A stretch of DNA of 64,000 bases from Helianthus annuus (taxonomy: Eukaryota; Streptophyta; Magnoliopsida; Asterales; Asteraceae): assembly GCF_002127325.2 (NCBI RefSeq), contig NC_035434.2, positions 77,941,343 to 78,005,342 on the forward strand, in the 5' to 3' direction. Below are positions 56,295 through 64,000 of this stretch, piece after piece. The translations under genes and the position numbers were made by a program. The notes under the pieces are model-generated. The model ran no database searches. It had not been told where the DNA came from and saw only the letters and a program-made list of their open reading frames with translations. Every line of letters starts with the position of its first letter. Position 1 is the first letter of the stretch.

Positions 56295-58678
56295 CAACAA
56301 CACCTGAGGAGGTTACACTGCAGGATGTACAAGTACTTCCTATCAGTAGTTTAAGTGAAGCAGCTACTACAAGTGTTGAACCCACTGGTTTACACTTGGA
56401 TTGTAGATTCATCAATCAGACTTTCTTGAAGGCAATTTCTTCTATGGGAACCTTTCTAAACACTGGTGTGTATCCTATATTCACTGGTGAGCTTAGATTT
56501 GTAACCTTTGCTGAGGAAAGAAGTCCCCAGTTCCAAGAAAAAGGGGCAACAGGTGATGACTTTTGGGAACCTCTCCCTCAGTCAACCACTATTACAACCA
56601 CCTCTGGTGGGAAATCAGATGATCCCATTAAATTGGGTGATGGTTTAATGTACCGAGAATTGACAGACAGGGTTAACAAACTGGATACATCTGTTGCAAA
56701 AATTAAAACCATGCTGCAACAGTTGTTTCAAGCACAACAGGCACCACCTACTCCCACTGACCTTTGGGCATTATTTCAACCTCTGCTTCACCAACAAAGA
56801 GCAAATGCTGATCAGCAACATGAAATTCAGGTTCAAAAGATCAGAAATATCATGGAAGCTAGGTTCAAAGACACCCAAGCAGATATAAAAGCCATCAAGG
56901 CTCACTTGCTGAACACCACTGGCACTGCTCCTCCCTGTATCATCTTTGTGGACAACCCACCACCAAATGATGCCAAAAAGGGGGAGAAAATGAGGCAGTT
57001 GAAGAAAAAGGGATATGAAGATGGTCTGTACATTGCACCAGATAATTCAAGTATGCTTGCAGACATCCCTTTGCCAGATGGTTCCAAAAAGGTTGATATA
57101 ACCTTAAATGCCATTGCTGATGCAAAAGAAAGGATGAAAAAGGATGTGGAGGCAAAGGATAAAACACCTGTTGTATCAACAGCTGTTGCTACTTCAGTGG
57201 TTTCAACATCTGTTACCCAACCAACTGCCACCACTACCATTTCAACACACACTACATCCACTGCCTTATCACCATTACCAAAAATCACTTCACCACCACC
57301 AATACCACCTGCCAAAAGGCAGAAGACAACGGTTGACACATCATCTGTGGTAATGGAAATAGTCGTTGAAACACCAGTTGTTTCAATAGCTGTTAGTCAG
57401 ACACACACCATCACTAATCAAACACCACAAACAAAACCATCATCACAAAAATCACCACCTGCCTTAAAGCAAAAGACAACTGTTGATACATCAACAGTTG
57501 TAGTGACAACAGTGGTTGAGACACCAGTTGTTTCAACAACTGTTAGTCAGCTACCTACCACTTTAAACAATCCTTCCCAAGCCATCATTCCTTTTGCTCC
57601 AAAACCTCAAACAGAAACACTTCCTCCTGAAAATGTGTATACTAGAAGAAAAAAGTTTCAAGTGCATGATGATGACATACCAGCACCTGACCCTGTTTCA
57701 TCTGTACCTTACAAAATCACCAAACCTGAATCTTTCATTCCTCCAAAGTTGGTCAATCCAATCAAAGATCCAATAGCTCTTCAAGGATATGACTCTGCAG
57801 ATACTACACCAGTAGCTGCCAGTTATCCACTGGAACTGCATGCAGTAATGAATGAAATGAGGCAGTTCTACACAGTGGATGATCCATCAAAAAGGAAATT
57901 CCCTTCTCTGCTTGGTTTTAGAGATCCAAAAAACATGGATGGATATCTAAAACTAAAAGCTAGACAAGCTGAAATAAGAGGTAGACTTGAATGCGAAGGA
58001 GAAAATGACAATGTGGTTTCAAATCATTATCAGTTTTTACTCACCAAAGTCAAGCTCCTGGAAGACTATGCTAGAGATTTGAGTAAAGAAATGTCAAATT
58101 TACCACCAGAAGTTGGCCTGCAAAAGGATATGAGAAAAGACATTTTGGCACTAATCATGAGTGAGAAGTTCTACCCTGCCAAGGAAGAACAATTCCAAGA
58201 TTGGCCACTTGTTGCTCTCAAGACAGAACTCAATAGAATTGAAAGAACAAAAAGAGATCCAAACATGAAAAGGTCAGCACCAAACTGGCGTAAATACAAA
58301 AAGGCTATTGATGATCTTACCTTGGAGTATAAAAGAAAGAAACAAGAGTTGGTTGATGCAAAGGTTGGAACTGCCAAGGCCATAGCAAAATGGACAAAGC
58401 AGTACACTGATGAAGCTTATGAAAGGCTGAGAAAAAGGAGAGAAACAGATCCTAGCCTTCCAAAGAAGCCTGATTACAAAACCATTGACAAGTCAAAGAA
58501 GCAGGTGCACACTTCTGAACCACTCTTCACATCATCGGATACCTCTATTATTATGTTAAACCAAAGAAAGAGGCAAAAGATTACTGATGCAGAAGAGAAA
58601 AAGCAAGAAGTTGTGTATTTTAAAGAGGCCATCAAGAGAATGGCACTTGAAGATGACAGCTCAGCAAAAGCTGACTGA
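56295..58678 (+). pseudogene. Accessory ORF of element G, 3' part
   Basis: Open from the end of solo LTR I to the TGA at 58676-58678. Removing the insertion and one copy of the target duplication brings it into the frame of 40029. Contents: a region with coil-forming RELTDRVNKLDTSVAKIKTM, a long Pro/Thr/Val/Ser-rich linker with repeated TTVDTS...VVSTTVSQ units (roughly residues 240-400 of the 760 from 56396), and a basic, helical C-terminal third (RKFPSLLGFRDPKNMDGYLK, then Lys/Glu/Arg-rich). No catalytic motif. Such proteins occur in Asteraceae retroelements under various misleading names; function unknown. This half alone is undamaged. Confidence 0.65.
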
Positions 58679-58722
58679 TGCAGAAAATTTTCAATAATGA
58701 ATGGTTTTGGCATCATCTGTTC

Positions 58723-58733
58723 CAGGGGGAGAT
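58723..58733 (+). other. Polypurine tract of element G
   Basis: CAGGGGGAGAT before TGTTGGGGTTG. Confidence 0.8.
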
Positions 58734-59180
58734 TGTTGGGGTTGAACCCTACAGAGGAACAGATGATATCAGTTCAACAAGATCCACAATAAGCAGTGTT
58801 TACACTAAGCTTTCCCCTTGACAGTGTCTCCAACATTTGATATACTCTAAGTACTGGTCTTGTAAACAACTGTTAAGTCAAAGCACTGATGAAGCATAAA
58901 AATTAAAGCTCAAACTACTGATGGGATCCAAGCACTGTTGAAGATCAAAGCATTGTCCATTCAAGATCTGATCACCCTTTGAAGAAAGCACTGATGCTCA
59001 ACATTAGTCCTTAGATTACAACAGTGGAATGAAGAATCAGTGTTTATGTATCAGTAGTTTGAATATAATCAGTGTCTGTAATGTCAGTTGTTATAGAATC
59101 AGTGTTTATGCTCAACATCTGATTGACTTTTGGTCAACATCTGTTTGAATTTTGGTCAACATCTTATTTTGTAAAGAAGT
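58734..59180 (+). mobile_element. 3' LTR of element G (truncated)
   Basis: Starts TGTTGGGGTTGAACCC after the purine tract and carries the G-type phrases (CACTGTTGAAG, CACTGATG, CAACATCTGTTTG). Similarity to the 5' LTR is weak and ends near 59180, before any promoter-like part. Confidence 0.55.
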
Positions 59181-61371
59181 ACAAAAACAAAGATTTTTAC
59201 AAAATCCCAAATCACCCTATCATGTAAGTGCATTGAAGTAAAAGTGGAAATGATATTATTCATGTGGTCATGTTGTGCTTTTGTTTGACCTCTAATATGG
59301 GTCGTTGATCTAATCCGGTGATTTGAAGACATTGTTGTTGAATCGAATGAGATGGTTGATGTAATGTGGTCGTATTAGAAACAAATAGTAATTAATATAA
59401 TTAAGTTTCCCGAGCCCAGGAAGCAATCCCGGGTAAAAACCTAGTGCAATATATATAATACCTTGAATAAAAAGTAACAATCTAGAGATCAAATGATCAA
59501 TATGATTGCAAAGTAATATACAAACAACAGCAATACGTTGTTTGGTCACAACTTTTATTGCATAGATAATAGATTGGATTACATCGAAAGTGAAAACGGA
59601 CTGGATTACAAGCATGGAAACTCCACGAATGTCGCAAGAGAAAAGAGATTACCCACAAATAGTATTCTGACGGCGTCTTTACCAATGGTGCGCCGATTGA
59701 ATCAATCTTTGGCGACACTCATTTGTTTTGTATTGATATTCAGGTAGAAGTTTTATACGAGCCAATTAGATCAAGCCAATTTTTTTCAAACTCATTTTTG
59801 CGAGTTTTATGGAGCGCTTTGTAAGGAATGTAATAATAAAAAAAGAGTCTTTTAGTCTCCCTCTACGTTATCAATTCTCTACAACCGTGTGCAATGTCCT
59901 ACTATCACCACAAAACGATTTTGTCTTAAGTACTTAATTTTAAGAGGAGACTTGAAAAATATCATTATGATCATAGATGACAAGTTTCTTGTTAAGGGAA
60001 CCGAAAACTACAAGCCTTTTAGACCTTTTTAGTTCATCTATTAAGACTTCTTTTTCTTTGGTAATTATCTTTATGAAAATTTTCCCTATTCTAATACACA
60101 ATTCGGATACTTTTGCCAGCTTATTTTGCTCTTTGCCTGGTCTGTTTTGTGCTCCTCGCCTCGCTATTGCCTTCGCGATAACCCAACCCGGTGTGTTTGA
60201 CCCGTCTTTACCCTATCCGCTCCATACATCCACTCTAGAATCCAATGTTCTTGTGCCAAACTCAGGCGAGCCATCTGCGGATTCATCTCTTTGTTTTGTT
60301 TTCATTCAGTTGTCTGATATAGGTATACAGTAGATTGCAAGAAGTTTAAGTGAGATGAAACTTCCCTTCAATCCATTTGAGAATTCAAATTTAATCTACT
60401 TTCCACAATTGGATTACTTCATATGATCATTTGCAAGAAGGTACAGGGAAACTACCTGTTGGATCTCTAAATTTTTGTCAGAACTTGCTCTAGATAACAC
60501 AAAATCAAGAACAAGATCATAGTTAATATCAAAAGGAAGGTTGCAAACAATTACAAGGTTGTACAAGGAAGACCCGGTTTGTCTTGGTCAACTATTGTTT
60601 CATTCTTGAAGAATTTTGATGCGGGTCCAAGTGTGGAGGAGTGGGTCATCTTATATTTGGAGGCCCAAGATCGTGTGACAAAAAGGGCTTCACTAAAATG
60701 ACTCTAACTTGGGCTACGGGGGTCTGTTTTGGTCATCGTCCGGGCCAAAAACCCCTTATTTCTATTAGTTATTTATATTTTTATGTTTTTTGAAGTGTTT
60801 TGGGCATTTTGTTTTTGGGCTTGTGTTTGGCCGATGGCCTTTTTTGTGGCCCATTTCGAATTTTTATCCCTATTTATGTCTTTCTCTTGTAATTTGGATG
60901 GTCAGACTTGAATTTCGATTTTACTCAAATTACACTTCAAATTCTGTGCCCTTTGGGTTGAATTTTGGGGGTTGGGGAAGATCAACACGAGTATTCGCAG
61001 AATCAACGTGTTTTACTCTTCGTTATCTTAACACACACTACATCAAATTTAATGCATGTTTATGGTGCGACCATGACAATAGTTGAGAAAGACATATTAT
61101 TTCTTAAATTCTCCATGGAAGATACCACGAAGCTTCATACTGCTTAGAAAATTATGAAAATGGACAGAAAAGTCAATTTCCATCAATTTCTTGTGATATT
61201 TTTCTAAACCAAGTGAGGTGGTATGTAATTTCCTGAATGCATGATGCGTATTCTTTAGACTAATTAACAAAAAAAAGCTTCTACATATAACATGGAAGTT
61301 AGAAATGAAACTATCTCTTAAATGTTCATCTTGTGAACGAGTATTAGATCTAGCAAACACCCACAGAAACC
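59181..61371. other. Region without a recognisable gene
   Basis: 2.2 kb, moderately AT-rich. Several ORFs of 60-118 codons exist on both strands (for example 59977-60333) but none shows a domain, codon pattern or start context I would trust. It may include the upstream region of the EF-hand gene at 61372. Confidence 0.5.
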
Positions 61372-61896
61372 ATGGAGCTCAAATATATCACAATCCTATA
61401 CATATTTGTAGAATGGGTGATATTATTACATGATTGTTATTCTCTTTGGGCGCGGCCCATGTGGCGGTTTATCATGGCTACAAGAACCACCACCTGCACC
61501 GCGGCTCAACCCCACGACAGGATCAAGGTTTGCCATTTAGAAAAGGGTGGCAAGAAGTCGCTACGAGTAGATCTAAAGATAGTTATGGATAGATTAGGGA
61601 TATGCTGGGATCATAACGATCATAGACACGTAATAACCAGCTCAGAGGACTTGTTAGGTTTGTTTGATGAGGATGAGCCAAGCTTGGATGAAGTGAAGGA
61701 AGCATTTAGTGTGTTTGATATAAAAAAAGATGGTTATATAGATGAGAAGGAGTTGCAATACGCGCTTTCTGAGATGGCGTGTCGGCGAATATCAGGAAGC
61801 GATTGTAGACGGATGATTGATCGATATGATGTGGATAAAGACGGCAAGATTAGTTTCAGAGAGTTTTTGAAGCTCATGGAAGACTGTTTTTTATGA
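61372..61896 (+). CDS. Calmodulin-like EF-hand protein (CML45/46 type), 174 aa
   Basis: The only clear host gene. The ATG sits in a strong context (AAACCATGGAG). Residues 1-25 are hydrophobic and could be a membrane anchor or signal segment, as in CML45/46-like proteins. A variable basic part follows, then FDEDEPSLDEVKEAF before two canonical EF-hand loops: D116-E127 (DIKKDGYIDEKE) and D153-E164 (DVDKDGKISFRE), each with Asp at 1, acidic or Lys at 3, Asp at 5, Gly at 6 and Glu at 12. It should bind two calcium ions and act as a calcium sensor. Intronless, as usual for this group. The alternative start at Met35 would drop the hydrophobic segment. Confidence 0.88.
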   Translation: MELKYITILYIFVEWVILLHDCYSLWARPMWRFIMATRTTTCTAAQPHDRIKVCHLEKGGKKSLRVDLKIVMDRLGICWDHNDHRHVITSSEDLLGLFDEDEPSLDEVKEAFSVFDIKKDGYIDEKELQYALSEMACRRISGSDCRRMIDRYDVDKDGKISFREFLKLMEDCFL

Positions 61897-62158
61897 TTTT
61901 CCATTATTATCTATTTTCAATGAATGTTACTAAACTTTGTATGTACCACCCAACTGAAACAATATGACATGTTTTTCTATGAGGGTGACCTTTCATTTCA
62001 TTAATTGTAAAACATGTCAATATTGTTACCGAACTCTTCCAACTTTATTTTGTAAGATTAAATATATTATGTATTAATATTTAATCTATAGCCATCATAA
62101 TCATTTACATTATAGAGATCAAAATATATTAGAACCTATTAAATAATTAGTTGGTAAT
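61897..62158. other. 3' flank of the EF-hand gene
   Basis: AT-rich; TTTTCAATGAATG shortly after the stop may serve polyadenylation. Nothing else seen up to the LTR of J. Confidence 0.4.
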
Positions 62159-62211
62159 TGTTGATGGACCATATTACCCTTATTAACTAATTAGGTTTCC
62201 TCCTGGGTGCT

Positions 62212-62219
62212 TATATAAG
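62212..62219 (+). promoter_or_regulatory. TATA box of element J
   Basis: TATATAAG, leaving about 130 bases of transcribed leader before the ATG at 62377. Confidence 0.7.
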
Positions 62220-62376
62220 GAGAATTATGTGGAGGTTAAGGGGTTACTCAGTTACACAATTACACACACCCCATTAGCCATAACATCATAATTCGACCTC
62301 CTCTCCTAACCGATACCCTTTTCGGTTTTCTAAGTCCCCATCATCAGTTAGCATCCTAAGGTGGAACCAGATCACG

Positions 62377-62434
62377 ATGACAAGCATGTCGAACTCCATT
62401 ACTGGATTCTCCAACGCACTGTCTGCCATAACAG
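62377..62434 (+). CDS. Predicted gag exon 1 inside the LTR of J
   Basis: 58 nt from an ATG within the transcribed part of the LTR: 19 codons plus one base, ending ACAG|GTATGT, a near-ideal plant donor site. Joined to the acceptor at 63927 it continues in frame into the copia gag start. Because it lies in the LTR, the same codons also occur at the 3' end of the transcript. Confidence 0.6.
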
Positions 62435-62483
62435 GTATGTTTTAATGTTTTCCTTCATGTATAAACAGAACTGATCCAACATG

Positions 62484-62495
62484 TGGTATCAGAGC
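62484..62495 (+). other. Primer-binding site of element J (tRNA-iMet)
   Basis: TGGTATCAGAGC. Confidence 0.93.
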
Positions 62496-63013
62496 ATATG
62501 TTGATTAGTCAGTTCTGTTTTCGTATCCATAATTTCTGGGATTGAAACTTGGAAAACGGATTTTTTATAACTTCAAAACCGTCACAGCCGGTTTCGAGTC
62601 ATGAATATCGACTCGAGATCATTGTTTTCGGAAAAAGATTAATCATATGTTTATTCGAAATTAACTGGATTATGTTTTAGCCGAAATCTGTTTAGAAAAA
62701 TTATTAAAATTCAGGTTTCGGGTTCCAGAATTTTATGTTTTATTTTTAGGGTTCATCATGTTCTTAGGAAAATTTGAAAATTCTATTATGTTTTGGAATA
62801 TGATTCGGGTTATTAAGTGTTTTTTTTCCTGTTTTGATCTGATTTTGTCCTCCAAAGATTTTAGAAAAACTGTTAAAAGATAAACAGTTACAAATTTTTC
62901 GAAATATGTTGATAAAATTAGATCATCTTAAAACAGGAAATAATATCTCATAATCCCTTAGATTTCGAATTTTTAGTTACGTTATCACAATTAACAGTTG
63001 TTGACAGGAAGCT

Positions 63014-63365
63014 TCGAGATCATCAGATTACGACTCGAGATCATCAGTCTCGACTCGAGACCATAGGGTCTCGACTCGAAATCATCAGGTCCTTAAACCT
63101 TCACAACTCGAGACCAGCAGATCTCGACTCGAGACCATAAGGTCTCGACTCGAAATCATAAGGGCTCAAAGGTCTCGATTCGAGACCATAACGTCATAAC
63201 TCGAGACAAAGGTTGCGACTCGAGACCATAACGTCATAACTCGAGACAAAGGTTGCGACTCGAGACCATAACGTCATAACTCGAGACAAAGGTTGCGACT
63301 CGAAACCATAACGTCATAACTCGAGACTGTGGTTGCGACTCGAGATCTCATCATGACTCGAGATC
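63014..63365 (+). repeat. Word array TCGACTCGAGACC in leader of J
   Basis: About 18 occurrences of CTCGAGA(C/T) variants. The second half contains a strict 40-bp tandem unit (ATAACGTCATAACTCGAGAC followed by AAAGGTTGCGACTCGAGACC), three to four copies at 63189-63345. The 17-mer GGTTGCGACTCGAGACC also occurs in the LTR of C. Confidence 0.9.
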
Positions 63366-63927
63366 TCATAACTCAGTTTGATCCGCGCTAACGGGTAGTT
63401 TGCTATTAAATAATTGGTTTTGTAATTTTTAGTTAATTAATCAGAATCAGATAATGTTTTGCAAAACCAAAATAGCTTAACTTGAATGAGCTCCTGATGT
63501 ATCATTTCTGGCCAAAGCTGACTTGATACATCTACTTATCATTCAAGTATTACGAAAGCTATGTTAAGTGTGCATCATAAGCATGAATGTTTTAATATCT
63601 GGCCAAAGCTGATTTAATTCTTTCATAGATGGCATACTTAACAAGTGCATAACTAAAGTGATTGTTTCAATTTCTGGCCAAAGCTGATTTGTTACAACCA
63701 CTTTGCACATATGCTTAAATGATTACACTTCTGGCCAAAGTTGTTTTGTCTTCGTTTAAGTAGAATTTTAACTAAGTCTATTATTTTGATGTTAGTAATA
63801 GATAATATCACAGCTTCATAATGTAAAATGGTCATTATTTATGCCTGCCTTAGTTTAACGTGCCCTTAGATCACATTAGGACTTCTTCCTTAGTATCATA
63901 ACTTGCTCATCTTATTTCCACTATCAG

Positions 63928-64000
63928 CACCAAATCAGGGGATTCCATCTTTGACTAGTGATAACTTTGCTGCATGGAAGGATGCTCTCATGCTTACGCT
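63928..64000 (+). CDS. Copia gag exon 2 of J, start only
   Basis: Encodes a typical copia gag N-terminus, PSLTSDNFAAWKDALMLTL, where the conserved Leu-Thr...Asn-Phe/Tyr...Trp pattern marks the capsid start. Runs off the window. Confidence 0.75.

Larger units (their letters stand above)
62159..62481 (+). mobile_element. 5' LTR of element J
   Basis: 323 bp from TGTTGATGGACC to GATCCAACA. GTAAT (62154-62158) is the candidate target duplication. The boundary is set by the primer site two bases further on; the start is chosen by TG and length, without a second copy to confirm it. Confidence 0.8.
62435..63927 (+). other. Predicted 1493-nt leader intron of J
   Basis: Donor GTATGT at 62435, acceptor TTATTTCCACTATCAG ending at 63927. 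It would contain the end of the LTR, the primer site and the whole word array. The frame leading into gag has no ATG after the TAG near 63895, which favours splicing. Confidence 0.55.
62159..64000 (+). mobile_element. Copia element J, 5' end
   Basis: LTR, tRNA-iMet primer site, word-rich leader and the first gag codons, running off the window. The 3' half and second LTR are not seen. Confidence 0.85.

Noticed and set aside
59977..60333. 118-codon ORF as a possible host gene
   Set aside because: No domain, no credible promoter or start context and unremarkable composition; kept as an unassigned region.
61372..61896. EF-hand ORF as transposon-captured fragment
   Set aside because: It has a full-length frame, good start context and normal 3' flank and is not enclosed by one element's LTRs.
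1..64000. Integrated pararetrovirus or envelope-bearing retrovirus
   Set aside because: No movement protein, coat protein or envelope-type ORF was seen; all pol and gag sequences fit ordinary plant LTR retrotransposons.

Overview
The window is a plant nuclear genome segment made almost entirely of nested LTR retrotransposons. The LTR families, initiator-tRNA-Met and tRNA-Asp primer sites, accessory ORF style and overall look suggest an angiosperm, probably an Asteraceae species; the family-level guess is inference. The only convincing host gene is a calmodulin-like EF-hand gene near the right end (61372-61896).

Left part (1-13396): a nest of insertions. A Ty3/gypsy LTR of about 1.5 kb (family E', copy 1, at 6617-7177 plus 12921-13396) was entered by two related copia-like elements on the minus strand: A (1950-6616, broken gag, right LTR kept) and B (7178-12915, complete, 413-bp LTRs, ATTCA target duplication, one intact 813-aa gag ORF and no pol). 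A is in turn cut by a gypsy LTR end (1720-1949), which abuts a further related LTR (1-1719). The uninterrupted version of the host LTR, including B's empty target site, lies at 33457-34946.

Middle (13397-34946): gypsy LTR F2 (13397-16599) is interrupted by element C (16600-28628, minus strand), a Tekay/chromovirus-like Ty3 element with an intact 1515-codon gag-pol ORF. C is a tandem: truncated pol, LTR, full interior, LTR. Its two 4.4-kb repeated halves differ at only about five bases. C ends abruptly in a fragment of an E' LTR, followed by a small Tat/Athila-type interior (zinc knuckle, protease, tRNA-Asp primer sites) with two unlike LTRs (E at 32199-33009, E' at 33457-34946).

Right part (34947-64000): a duplicated unrecognised segment and LTR relics lead into element G, which carries an Asteraceae-type accessory ORF (38745-40029 and 56295-58678). 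This ORF was split by 16.3 kb of nested insertions: a solo LTR (I), inside it a gypsy gag-only element H (40844-55195, CTAAC duplication), and inside that a copia-like gag-only element D (43978-50493, GATTG duplication, LTRs nearly identical). After the EF-hand gene, a copia element J (62159 to the window end) begins.

Three themes recur. First, B, D and H encode gag but no polymerase, so they would need enzymes from elsewhere. Second, many elements carry a short family-specific word repeated 8-17 times in the LTR or leader; related elements A, B and D use the same word with a one-letter change in every copy, while unrelated C and J share one exact 17-bp word in the same sense. Third, two elements (C and J) appear to need splicing to start gag; in J the start codon lies inside the LTR and the intron would remove the primer site and the word array.
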